This document shows positions 18,355-26,689 of a stretch of DNA of 64,000 bases, one piece after another. The stretch spans positions 3,472,001-3,536,000 of the forward strand of contig OZ241354.1 in assembly GCA_965199945.1 (NCBI GenBank), read 5' to 3'. Position numbers and translations under genes: made by a program. Position 1 is the stretch's first letter. The number at the start of each line of letters is the position of its first letter. The DNA is from VXYL01 sp965199945 (GTDB lineage Bacteria > Pseudomonadota > Gammaproteobacteria > Pseudomonadales > Azotimanducaceae). The notes beneath the pieces are model-generated. The model saw only the letters and a list, made by a program, of their open reading frames with translations. It was not told where the DNA came from and made no database searches.

Positions 18355-19280
18355 CAGGTCCAGCCGCCGCGCCATGCGCCGCGCCTCGTCGGGAGGGAAC
18401 GCGTCGTACAGGGAGCCGATGTCGTGCGTGTTCAGGTTGTCGCACACCAGCGTGATGCGCTCGGCGCCGGCGAAGCGCGGATGGTCGACCAGCCAACGCA
18501 TCTGCGCGGCCCAGTCGGCCGACGTCCGCCGCTCGGTCACCCGCACGCCGCGCCACGCGCCGAGCGGCTCGACGAACATCCACGCCACGCAGACGCCCTC
18601 GCGCACGTACTCGTGGTCCACGCGCTCCACGGCGCCGGGAGACATCGGGATCGGCGCCCGCGTTTCGGAGATCAGCTGCTTCGGCTGCTCGTCCATGCAC
18701 ACCACCGGACGCTTCGGATCCCAGGGCCGCCCGTACACCTCCAGAACCTCCTCCATCCGCGCCACGAACCGCCCGTCGCCTTTCGGAGGAACGCACCACA
18801 TCGCCCGGCGCCACGGCTTCAAGTCGTTTTTTTTAGCGTCTGCCGCACCGTCTCGTGGCTGATCGACTCCACCACCTCCAACTCCACCAGACGCTCCGCC
18901 AGCAGCCGCAGCGTCCAGCGCGACCGTCCGTCCGGCGCTTGCGAGCACGCGAGCTGCGCCAGCCGCGCCTCGCCTTCGCCGTCCAGCGCCCGCGCCCGCG
19001 GCGGCATCTGCGGCCGCTTGCGCCGCAGCGCCGCCAGCGGCCCGTCCTCCACCGCCGTCCGACGCCACCGGGCAATCGTGTTCTCGGTCGCGCCCACCGC
19101 CTCCGCGCATTCCTTGTCCGTCCACCCCGAACCGGAATCCCCTTGATCGCACAGCAGCAGCGCGCGAGCGCGCTCCATCTTCCAACGCGCCACTCTCCGA
19201 TTGCCTTTCCTTCCCTTCGACACCTCCTCCAGCTCTTCCCGCTCCTCCGCCAACAGCTTCAACACATGCCTCTTGTGCAT
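18355..19280 (-). pseudogene. IS630 transposase N-terminal and core part, disrupted
   Basis: Starting at ATG 19280 (MHKRHVLKLLAEEREELEEV, with GGAGG before it) the first frame encodes a helix-turn-helix domain (WTDKECAEAVGATENTIARW) and runs to RQTLKKTT with a stop at 18819. The DDE domain continues in the -1 frame as KKNDLKPWRRAMWC, PVVCMDEQPKQL (first Asp) and ITLVCDNLNTHDIGSLYDAF (second Asp). It breaks off at MARRLDL where the IS3 DNA is inserted; the remaining C-terminus is at 15641-15871. It cannot make a full transposase now. Confidence 0.85.
18827..18834 (-). other. Likely programmed -1 frameshift site of IS630 transposase
   Basis: On the transcript strand the first frame reads CTA AAA AAA ACG ACT TGA. 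The A8 run contains A AAA AAA, a classic slippery heptamer; moving back one base gives AAA AAA AAC GAC and the DDE-domain frame. The join LKKNDLKPW matches what is normal in IS630-family transposases, so this is a translational switch rather than damage. Confidence 0.7.
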
Positions 19281-19352
19281 CCCCGTCCTCCGTGACGAGT
19301 TCCAGCAACAGAAACAACATAGCAACCCACTACTTCAAAGTTGACGGAATAC

Positions 19353-21722
19353 TAGGAGCGATTGAATCGCCAGTACGACCAGATTGCCCTTGTGGATGAG
19401 GATGTTGGCGCCGTGCTCCGCAGACCAGGGATCGAAGCCCGTGAACGACACCTTTTCGCTCTCGTCCTCCAACCACATGGGGAAGAACAGGAACTGCCGC
19501 GAGGCCATGGAAGCGGAACCCATCGCCCGCTCCAATGCGCGCACCAGGAACCGGTAGCCGGGGCTTTGCCCGGCGACCAGCCAATGCGCCGGCGCGACTT
19601 CGCGGCCACCATGCAGCCGCCACGCGGTGAGGGATTCCAGCAAGTAGTCCGCAACGGCAGCGCCTTCGCCGGTCGCCCGGGCGAGAAAGGGCCCCAGATT
19701 GCGCTCGGTGCCGACGCTGTGCGCAATGCCGCCGGGGCCAGTGCGGTCGACGTTCGCCAACAGCCAGTACAAGCGCTGCCCCTCGGGCATCCACGCAAGG
19801 TGCGACTCGACGAGCCGCGCTGTCGGAAGTCCGTGTTCCGCCAGCAGCTGGACGCCGGGAAAAGCCTGCGCCGTGTCCATCAGCCAACCGCCGCCATAGC
19901 GGCGCAGCTGCGCCGGAACTTCCACTGCGCTGGCGACGCGGTGCGGATAGTCCGGCATGTCGTCGCCGGGCTGGACCCAAACCTGCAAGCGCTCGCGCAG
20001 CTTTTCCAGGAAGTCGCCTTCTTCGTCCTCGCTTCCCGTGAATGCGGCGAGGTATTCGATGTTGTGCAGGTGCTTCGGGTGGATGAGCAGTTCGCATTGT
20101 GCGCCGAGTACCGTCATTGCCCGTCGCTCGAACGGCGCGGCGAGCAGCGCGAACTCGACAATCGGCACGTCCGGCTCGAAGCGGAACGCGCCTTCGGCAG
20201 GCGCTTCCAAAGCGCGTCCGGCACCGGCCGCATGCCATCCCGTCGGCAGTTCCACGGCAAGGGCCAGATCGAAGAAGTCCGCTGGCGCGGCGAAGTTCGC
20301 GCCAGCCGCCGGCAGCCAGCGCACCGTCGGCGTGAGTGCGACGTAGTTCGCCTCGAACAACGACGCCTGTTCCCCGAGCAGGGCCATCGGGCTGCCGAAC
20401 AGCGTCTCGGCCATGCCGTCCACCGCGCTGTCCAGATAGCCGAAGCGCTGGTCTGGAATGCCGCTGGCCCGAATCGCCACCGCCACCCGCGCGTTGGCCG
20501 CGAGCCGTTGCGCCGGCGTCACCGTCAACAACCCGTCTTCATGGACGTGCGGCGCCACAGCGCCATCCACTTCCACGGACTCCACGCCCATGGCCGGGTT
20601 CAGGCTGAACTGCAATACATCCAAAGGCGCGCCGGGAGGCGCGTGCGCCGCCACTTCCACGTCGATGGCCAAGCGTCGCCCCGGCGCGATGTCCACCTGC
20701 CCACTGATGCGTTCGATGTCGAGGCGCGGGGCGTCGCGCAATGCCCGGTGTGTCTCCGCCCACGCGCTGCGCTCGTCGTGCGCCGCTTGCGCCTGCCACG
20801 CGAGCGCCGCGATGGCGGCAGCGCCGATGGCGAGCAGGCAGGCGGCGATTCCGAAGCGACGACCACGCGGCACGGCGTCCCGTCGCTGCAGTGCGCCGGC
20901 GGCCGTCAGCAGGAAGCCGCCGGCGAGGAGCAACGCGGCAACCCGCGCCGCAACATCCTCGGCTGCGGGCCAGCGCGGCAGGATTTCCGAACCGGTCAAG
21001 CCGAGATTGGCGATGCCGGACAGCGCCGGCAGCAGGTACAGCGGCGTGTTGAAGATCGCGTAGAGATGCAGTCCAAGGAGCGCCAAGGCCACGGCGACAG
21101 CGATCCAACGCGAGCGCAGCACGGCGGCCAGCGCCATCACCAGAGCGCCCCATGCCAAGAGCGCCGCCGGCGCGTCGAGCAGCATGAAGGTGAGCAGCGA
21201 AACTGGTTCCGGCGCTTCCGGCACGACCCGAGGCAGCGCGATGCGCAGCGCCGTCAGGTCGGCCAGCAGCCCGAGGACGTACAGCCCAACGGCCAGCACC
21301 AACAGCGGCAGCCAAGCGATCAGCACCACCGCGCAAAGCCGGCCCGCCAGCCCGACGACGTTCGAGACCGGACGCGCATCGAGCGTGTCCGAGATTTGCG
21401 CCGCTTCGTCCCTGGCGCGCGCGTCGGAGGCGACGAACACCAGGCCGACGAGGAGCGCCCACAGCATCAGCAAGCCGAACCCGGGCAAGGCGAAGCGCGG
21501 CGCGATGCCGTTGTTGAAGGCGTGGTTGACGCTGAACCCCGCGTACACGATGGCGCCGCCCGCCAAGACCACGATCACGAACAGCCAAGTGCGGGCCATG
21601 CGCCGCACCGAGCGCAGCTCCGCAGCGCAGACGCCAAAGAAGGCGTCAATCGCCAACGCGCTGCGGGGCGAGGGCTTGCCGTTCGTCATGGTCGTGGCCA
21701 AGCGCGGGTGGAACCAGACCAC
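19353..21722 (-). pseudogene. 5' half of large membrane protein gene, interrupted by IS630
   Basis: About 789 residues survive, then seven from the IS (VFRQL end) and a stop at 19335. The N-terminal third has at least six hydrophobic segments (for example TWLFVIVVLAGGAIVYAGF, FGLLMLWALLVGLVFVA), resembling ABC-2-type permease domains. Residues about 320-780 form a soluble part resembling the M1-aminopeptidase-like domains fused to such permeases, but no HExxH zinc motif is visible. The start is GTG 21722 or ATG 21689. The C-terminal half is at 14560-15632. The gene diverges from the flavoprotein gene at 21857. Function unknown. Confidence 0.75.
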
Positions 21723-21856
21723 TGTAGTTCATCCCGCATCGCGCTGTTGACGCGGCTGCAGGCCGGTCTGCCCGTCCGCTTCGCCGCGGCGCTACGGAAT
21801 CGTGGGCGGGGCTGCGACCCACTTGCGTTAAGGTTGAGCGCAACACGACTGGCGGG

Positions 21857-23998
21857 ATGGGGATGAAAGCAAGCCGAATCGTCGTTCTAATCGCCGTCGC
21901 GGCGTTGATCGCGCTGTTCTTCGCGTTCGATCTGCAGCAGTTCTTCACGCTCGACTACTTCCGCGAGCAGCGCGCCGCCGTGGAGGCGTTCCAGCGCGAG
22001 AACTATTGGCTGGTCGCGGGCGCGTTCTTCCTGCTCTACGTCGCGGTGATGGCGCTCGCACTGCCCGCCGCCGCCCTGCTCACGCTGGTGGCGGGAGCGC
22101 TATTCGATCTTTGGCTCGGCGTCGTGCTGGTTTCCTTCGCGAGCACGATTGGCGCCACGCTCGCGTTTTTGATCGCCCGCTACCTCTTCCGCGACGTGGT
22201 GCGGGCGCGCTTCGCCAAGCAGCTCGAAGCCATCGACCGCGGCATCGAGAAGGACGGCGCCTTCTACCTGTTCGCGCTGCGGCTGGTGCCGGCGTTCCCG
22301 TTCTTCGCCATCAATCTGGCGATGTCCGTGACGCCGCTCCGCACCTGGACGTTCTACTGGGTGAGCCAGTTGGGAATGCTCGCCGGCACCTTGGTGTACG
22401 TGAACGCGGGGGCGCAGCTAGGGCGGTTGGACTCCCTCTCCGGGATTCTCTCGCCTGGACTGATCGCCGCCTTCGTGCTGCTCGGCGTGTTTCCGCTGCT
22501 CGCCAGGAAGTCCATCGACGGCTACAAGGAGCGCGCCGTGCTCCGCAGGTTCGAGAAACCGAAGCGCTTCGACGCCAACATGGTGGTGATCGGCGCCGGG
22601 TCCGCTGGCTTGGTGGCGGCGCTGATCGCCGCAACCGTAAAGGCCAAGGTGACCTTGATCGAACGCCACAAGATGGGCGGCGATTGCTTGAACACCGGCT
22701 GTGTGCCCTCCAAGTCGCTGCTGCGCTCCGCCAAGATGCTCTCCTACATGGCGCGCGCCGAAGAGTTCGGCTTTCGGCGCGCGAGCGCGGAGTTCGACTT
22801 CGCGGACGTGATGGCGCGCGTGCAGCGCATCATCAAGACCATCGAACCCAACGACTCGGTGGAGCGCTACACCAGCCTCGGCGTGGACTGCGTGATGGGC
22901 GACGCCACCATCGTTTCGCCGTACCGCGTGCGCGTTGGCGACCGCGAGATCGCCACGCGCAGCATCGTCGTCGCCACCGGCGGAACGCCCTTCGTGCCGC
23001 CGATCCCCGGCCTTGCGGAAGCTGGCTACGTCACTTCGGACACGGTATGGGAACTGCGCGAACTGCCGCGCCGGTTCGTGGTGCTCGGCGGCGGGCCGAT
23101 CGGCTGCGAGCTGGCGCAGGCGTTTCGACGCTTCGGCTCGGAAGTCACCCAGGTGGAACGCAATCCGCACCTGCTAATGCGCGAGGATGCGGACGTCGTC
23201 GAACTCATGCAGGCGCAGTTCGCCAACGAAGGGATTCGCGTACTCGCCAGACACGAAGCGCAGCGGGTGGAGGTGGTGGACGGCGAGAAGCGCCTCATCT
23301 GCGCCGATGCCAACGGCAGAGAGTTGGCCGTGGCCTTCGACGTGGTTCTAGTCGCCGTGGGGCGCACGCCCAACACGGCCGGACTGGGCTTGGAGGAAAT
23401 CGGCGTCGCACTCACCGAGCGCGGCGCCATCGACGTGGACGACTACCTGCGCAGCAGCGTGCCGACGATCCACGCCTGCGGCGACGTGGTGGGCCCGTAC
23501 CAGTTCACGCACACGGCCTCGCACCAGGCGTGGTACGCCGCCGTGAATCCCCTGTTCGGCATCTTCAAGCGCTTCAAGGTGGACTACTCGGTGATCCCGT
23601 GGACGACCTTCACCGACCCGGAAGTCGCCCGCGTGGGCCTAAACGAGCAGGACGCCAAGCGCCAAGGCATCGCCGTGGAAGTCACCCGCTTCGACTTGGA
23701 CGACCTCGACCGCGCCTTGGCGGACGAAGAAGGCCGCGGCTTCGTGAAAGTGCTCACGCCCCCAGGCAAGGACAAGATCCTCGGCGCCACCATCGTCGGC
23801 CACCACGCTGGCGACCTGATGGCGGAGTTCATCCTCGCCATGAAATGGGGCCTCGGCCTGAAGAAGCTCATGGGCACCATCCACATCTACCCCACCCTCA
23901 CCGAAGCCACCAAATTCACCGCCAGCACCTGGCGCAAGAAACACGCGCCGGAGGGGGTGTTGGAATGGGTGGGGAGGTTCCATGCGATGCGGCGGTAG
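21857..23998 (+). CDS. VTT-domain membrane protein fused to pyridine nucleotide-disulfide oxidoreductase
   Basis: A 713-residue fusion. Residues 1-225 are a TVP38/TMEM64-type VTT (DedA-like) membrane domain with the motif FASTIGATLAFLIARY and GAFYLFALRLVPAFPFF. Residues about 235-700 are a class I flavin disulfide reductase like mercuric reductase or dihydrolipoamide dehydrogenase: FAD fold VVIGAGSAGLVAA, redox pair GGDCLNTGCVPSKS, NADH fold VLGGGPIGCELA, FAD motif IHACGDVVGPYQFTH, and a dimerisation domain. The extra heavy-metal binding residues of MerA are not evident, so the substrate is open. The same fusion is known in other proteobacteria. It is transcribed away from the broken membrane-protein gene. 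Confidence 0.92.
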   Translation: MGMKASRIVVLIAVAALIALFFAFDLQQFFTLDYFREQRAAVEAFQRENYWLVAGAFFLLYVAVMALALPAAALLTLVAGALFDLWLGVVLVSFASTIGATLAFLIARYLFRDVVRARFAKQLEAIDRGIEKDGAFYLFALRLVPAFPFFAINLAMSVTPLRTWTFYWVSQLGMLAGTLVYVNAGAQLGRLDSLSGILSPGLIAAFVLLGVFPLLARKSIDGYKERAVLRRFEKPKRFDANMVVIGAGSAGLVAALIAATVKAKVTLIERHKMGGDCLNTGCVPSKSLLRSAKMLSYMARAEEFGFRRASAEFDFADVMARVQRIIKTIEPNDSVERYTSLGVDCVMGDATIVSPYRVRVGDREIATRSIVVATGGTPFVPPIPGLAEAGYVTSDTVWELRELPRRFVVLGGGPIGCELAQAFRRFGSEVTQVERNPHLLMREDADVVELMQAQFANEGIRVLARHEAQRVEVVDGEKRLICADANGRELAVAFDVVLVAVGRTPNTAGLGLEEIGVALTERGAIDVDDYLRSSVPTIHACGDVVGPYQFTHTASHQAWYAAVNPLFGIFKRFKVDYSVIPWTTFTDPEVARVGLNEQDAKRQGIAVEVTRFDLDDLDRALADEEGRGFVKVLTPPGKDKILGATIVGHHAGDLMAEFILAMKWGLGLKKLMGTIHIYPTLTEATKFTASTWRKKHAPEGVLEWVGRFHAMRR

Positions 23999-24189
23999 GG
24001 CCGCCGACTCCCTCGGCATCCGCTACGACAACGGGCCGCTGACCCTCGGCAACGAGGGCACCGCCTGCACGTCGCCGCGCACGTGGACGCCGCGGCGGAA
24101 GACGTCTGCCGTGCGGGTCTTCCGGCGTGGGAGTAGGGTGCTGGCCGGCAGAGATTTTGCGCCGACTGTAGAAGAAATTTCGCTTCCCC

Positions 24190-24220
24190 TTGACATTGAT
24201 CGTGTGCTGTGGGAGAATGC
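24190..24220 (+). promoter_or_regulatory. Candidate promoter before the coupled hicA gene pair
   Basis: A perfect TTGACA at 24190-24195 stands out in GC-rich DNA. The -10 region 16-19 bp downstream (GAGAATGCGAT) is weak. It lies 60 bp before the GTG start at 24255, which has GGAG 6 bases upstream. An imperfect hairpin built on CGGAAGAC and GTCTTCCG lies just upstream (about 24095-24125) and might end transcription from the flavoprotein gene. Confidence 0.4.
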
Positions 24221-24254
24221 GATCTTCTTGGTGTGGGAAACAACGGAGAAGACA

Positions 24255-24764
24255 GTGGTTGAACAAAGACAGACGGCACGGGCGATGGTGGAGCACTGGG
24301 ATTGGGCTGCGCGAAAGGGCTTGGTGACCAAGGCGACGGCGGCGACGCTGTCGACGAGTTGCCGACACGTCCTGCGGGTCCATCTGGAGTGGGAGACGCT
24401 CGACGTGCAGGCTTTGGACGTTGACCAATTTGTATTGAAATTCAATGAGTTGAACAGGGAAAAATACAAGCCGCGCAGTTTGAAGGACTATGGTTCCCGC
24501 TTTAGGCGGGCAGTGGCTTCCTATCGCGAGTACCTCGCGAATCCGGCTGGTTGGAGCGTCTCGAGTCGGCGAAAGTCAAAAGCGCATGAACGCCCGCCGG
24601 AAGCGACAAAATCTCCTGGTTCTTCTGGCCATGAGTACATGTACCCGATTCGAGGAGATTTTATGGCGCGACTGACGATTCCGCTGGATACGACGACGGT
24701 GGAGATTAACCGATTGGTGGCTTGGGCTCGCACCTTGGCCGTGGATTACGAACCCTCGGCATGA
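24255..24764 (+). CDS. Recombinase-core-like protein coupled to HicA toxin
   Basis: A 169-residue protein from GTG 24255 (GGAG 6 bases upstream). The N-terminal ~100 residues look like the helical core-binding (SAM-like) domain of phage integrases (ATLSTSCRHVLRVHLEWETL, DVDQFVLKFNEL, KPRSLKDYGSRFRRAV). After a Lys/Pro/Ser-rich linker comes a short beta-alpha segment, MYPIRGDFMARLTIPLDTTT, to the end. No catalytic recombinase domain follows. Its stop overlaps the hicA start as ATGA, so the two are coupled and this protein may be hicA's antitoxin or regulator. The DNA is noticeably more AT-rich than its surroundings, suggesting transfer. The family is not firmly identified. Confidence 0.68.
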   Translation: MVEQRQTARAMVEHWDWAARKGLVTKATAATLSTSCRHVLRVHLEWETLDVQALDVDQFVLKFNELNREKYKPRSLKDYGSRFRRAVASYREYLANPAGWSVSSRRKSKAHERPPEATKSPGSSGHEYMYPIRGDFMARLTIPLDTTTVEINRLVAWARTLAVDYEPSA

Positions 24765-24958
24765 AGAAGCGAGTGCTCACGCAACACTTGCGCCAGCAAG
24801 GGTGCCGTCTCTTGCGCCAAGGCAGGAGTCACGAGTGGTGGGTAAACTCCCAGACTGGGGAACGCTCCGCGGTCCCTCGCCATAGTGAGGTACAAGACAT
24901 CCTTGCCAGGAAAATCTGCAAAGATCTGGGTGTTGCGGAGATCGGGAGGCACCGTTAG
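24761..24958 (+). CDS. hicA: HicA-family mRNA interferase toxin
   Basis: A 65-residue protein of the HicA/YcfA family, small double-stranded-RNA-binding-fold ribonucleases that cleave mRNA. It reads MKKRVLTQHLRQQGCRLLRQ, then the catalytic-His region GRSHEWWVNSQTGERSAVPR (the His in SHEWW), and ends ILARKICKDLGVAEI, all family hallmarks. Start ATG 24761 overlaps the preceding stop. The stop TAG now uses the first base of the IS5 element; before insertion it would also have been TAG. A HicB antitoxin gene lies just beyond the IS on the opposite strand. Confidence 0.85.
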   Translation: MKKRVLTQHLRQQGCRLLRQGRSHEWWVNSQTGERSAVPRHSEVQDILARKICKDLGVAEIGRHR

Positions 24959-26154
24959 GGAAGGTCTGATCTAGTGGCGATTCGGCGGGGACGTTGGCCG
25001 GCGGCAAGTTTTTGCGTTCGCTTCCGCGCTCGGACGCCGCCGCAAGGGCCGAAACGGGGCTTTCCGCGCCCGTTTCGGGCGCTTTCGCCGCCTTCCAGGC
25101 GCACGGGCGCCACGCTCACGCCGCCAGGCTCCGCTCGGCGATCAGCAGATTGGCGAAGCCGAGCAGCAGCGCGATCCGCTGCCTGTTCTTGTGCAGGCCG
25201 CGGTAGCGCACCTTGCGGTACCCGAACACCCGCTTCACGTAGAAGAACGGGTGCTCCGACTTCGCGCGGATCGACGCCTTCTCCTTCTCCCGCCGCTCCT
25301 CGTCGCCGTCCGCGTCCAGCAGCCGCCTCTTCCCGGGACGCATCGCCACCTGCCAGTCCACGCCGCGGCCGCGGTTCTCCTCGCGCTTCTCCACCCCCTG
25401 GTACCCCGAGTCGCCCCACGCCCGCTTCTCCCCGCCGTGCAGCAGACGGTGCGCGTGCGCCACGTCCGACTCGTTCGCCGCCGTCACCGCGAGGCTGTGC
25501 GCGACCCCCGTCTCCGCGTCCGACCCCACGTGCATCTTCATCCCGAAGTACCACTGGTTCCCCTTCTTCGTCTGGCGCATCTCCGGATCCCGCTCCCCCT
25601 TGCGGTTCTTCGTCGACGACGGCGCGTCCACGATGCTCGCGTCCAGCACCGTGCCCTCGCGCAGCGACAGGCCCCGCGACTCCAGGCTCCGGTCGATCTC
25701 CGCCTTCAGCCCTTCGCCGAGGCCGTGCTCCTCCAGCAGGTGGCGGAACTTCAGGATCGTCGTCTCGTCCGGCAGCGCGTCCAGCCTCAGTCCCGCGAAG
25801 CGCCGCACCGACTCCACCTCGTAGAGCATGTCCTCCATCCCCGGATCGCTCATGTTGTAGAACAGCTGCACGCAATGCACCCGCAGCATCGACGACAGCG
25901 GGTACGGGCGCCGGCCCCGACCCGCCTTCGGATAGTGCGGGCGGATCAGATCCTCCAGCTCCCGCCACGGAACCAGCCCGTCCATCCGCTCCAGGAACTT
26001 CTCCCGCCGCGTCTTCCTCTTCTTCGCGTCGTACTCCAGCTCCGCGAACGTCGCCTGCGTCGCCTCCTTCACGTCCATCCTCGACTCCAGAAAACCTGCC
26101 AAGCGCCCATTGTCGCAGCTTCAACCCGCCCGAGGCACTTATTCAGAGGTTCCC
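24958..26154 (-). mobile_element. IS5-family insertion sequence between hicA and hicB
   Basis: A 1,197-bp element with imperfect inverted ends, GGGAAGGTCTGATCTAG at 24958 and the complement of GGGAACCTCTGAATAAG at 26154, flanked by TA at 24956-24957 and 26155-26156. It encodes one complete DDE transposase on the minus strand. The target TA is the shared stop-codon dinucleotide of convergent hicA and hicB. Bases 24958-25115 after the transposase stop are noncoding and GC-rich. Confidence 0.88.
25116..26078 (-). CDS. IS5-family transposase
   Basis: A 320-residue DDE transposase, complete. The N-terminal DUF772-like part includes WRELEDLIRPHYPKAGRGRR and YPLSSMLRVHCVQLFYNMSD; the catalytic core has GTVLDASIVDAPSST (first Asp), AWGDSGYQGVEKRE (second Asp) and HPFFYVKRVFGYRKVRYRGL with the E/K/R region near the end. 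ATG 26078 is chosen because GGAGTCGAGG precedes it, over an in-frame ATG at 26102. The frame is intact, so the element may be active. Confidence 0.92.
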   Translation of the reverse strand: MDVKEATQATFAELEYDAKKRKTRREKFLERMDGLVPWRELEDLIRPHYPKAGRGRRPYPLSSMLRVHCVQLFYNMSDPGMEDMLYEVESVRRFAGLRLDALPDETTILKFRHLLEEHGLGEGLKAEIDRSLESRGLSLREGTVLDASIVDAPSSTKNRKGERDPEMRQTKKGNQWYFGMKMHVGSDAETGVAHSLAVTAANESDVAHAHRLLHGGEKRAWGDSGYQGVEKREENRGRGVDWQVAMRPGKRRLLDADGDEERREKEKASIRAKSEHPFFYVKRVFGYRKVRYRGLHKNRQRIALLLGFANLLIAERSLAA

Positions 26155-26375
26155 TAGAGCGCGACCACAACCTCCTCATAGGCATGTTCGGCGTGATCGA
26201 GGGCATCTTGCCGGTTCATCTCGAGGGCTTCGCGGAGCGCTTCGGCCAAGGTGTCGAGCAGTGCTTCGCGAGTGCGCTCTTGGGCATTCACGCCCGGCAC
26301 TTCGGCGATCCAGCCGATCCACCAGCCATCTTCTTCGCTCACAATTGCCGTCCAAGGAGACCGTGCCATGCTCAT
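26154..26375 (-). CDS. hicB: HicB-family antitoxin
   Basis: A 73-residue protein with the HicB/UPF0150 fold: MARSPWTAIVSEEDGWWIGW, EVPGVNAQERTREALLDTL, AEALREALEMNRQDAL. In known systems it occupies the HicA active site and represses the operon; no separate DNA-binding domain is present in this short form. It points towards hicA instead of sharing its strand. Its TAG stop is made with the IS5 end (CTA at 26154-26156); without the IS the stop would be TAA overlapping the hicA TAG. Two ATG codons lie two codons apart at the start. Confidence 0.82.
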   Translation of the reverse strand: MSMARSPWTAIVSEEDGWWIGWIAEVPGVNAQERTREALLDTLAEALREALEMNRQDALDHAEHAYEEVVVAL

Positions 26376-26689
26376 CGCCTCTCCGCGAAGGACGAGGATT
26401 ATAGTCGATCAGGCGGACGGCTTGGCGGCCGATCGGTCCTCGCCCGCACCGGCAGCGTATCGGTCATCCCGCTGCTGGCGCTCCGCGCCAAGACTGCCGA
26501 CCGGCGCGGCCCGTCGCCACAACATGATGGATTCCGGTTACGATGAGTTTCCGGCCCCGGAGTCTGTTGGCGGCTTCCGGAGGGCAAGAAGAGTTGGAGT
26601 GACCGGGAAGCGACCGTGCGTTGGATCGTCGCAGACATGCTTCTCGCCACGTCGTCGGCTGCCATTGGTTCCGCCGCGGGCATGCAAAT
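26376..26689. other. Intergenic region between divergent hicB and Sel1-protease genes
   Basis: A 314-bp gap without a convincing gene. It must hold the promoters for hicB (leftward) and for the Sel1-repeat protease gene (rightward). I see no clear -35/-10 pair, hairpin or RNA gene. Confidence 0.5.

Larger units (their letters stand above)
15633..19352 (-). mobile_element. IS630-family insertion sequence interrupted by IS3-family DNA
   Basis: The ends are an 11-bp perfect inverted repeat, GTATTCCGTCA at 15633 and TGACGGAATAC ending at 19352, flanked by TA at 15631-15632 and 19353-19354, the target duplication typical of the IS630/Tc1 group. The transposase is on the minus strand in two frames joined by a likely -1 frameshift. 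A later IS3-family insertion (15872-18354, with a CAG duplication) splits the transposase. Without that insertion the element would be about 1,234 bp, normal for the family. It sits in the open reading frame of a large membrane protein. Confidence 0.92.

Noticed and set aside
18819..19325. IS630 transposase N-terminal frame ending in an early stop as a damaging frameshift
   Set aside because: The stop follows an A8 slippery run and a -1 slip gives the exact family-typical continuation, so programmed frameshifting is the better explanation. The real damage is the IS3 insertion.
15633..19352. Composite transposon carrying cargo between two IS copies
   Set aside because: The two IS3 segments are directly adjacent, the first is truncated, and no cargo gene lies between them; the whole is explained by nested insertions.
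24958..25115. Second gene in the IS5 element after the transposase
   Set aside because: Open frames there are low-complexity and lack a start with a ribosome site; it appears to be the noncoding end of the element.
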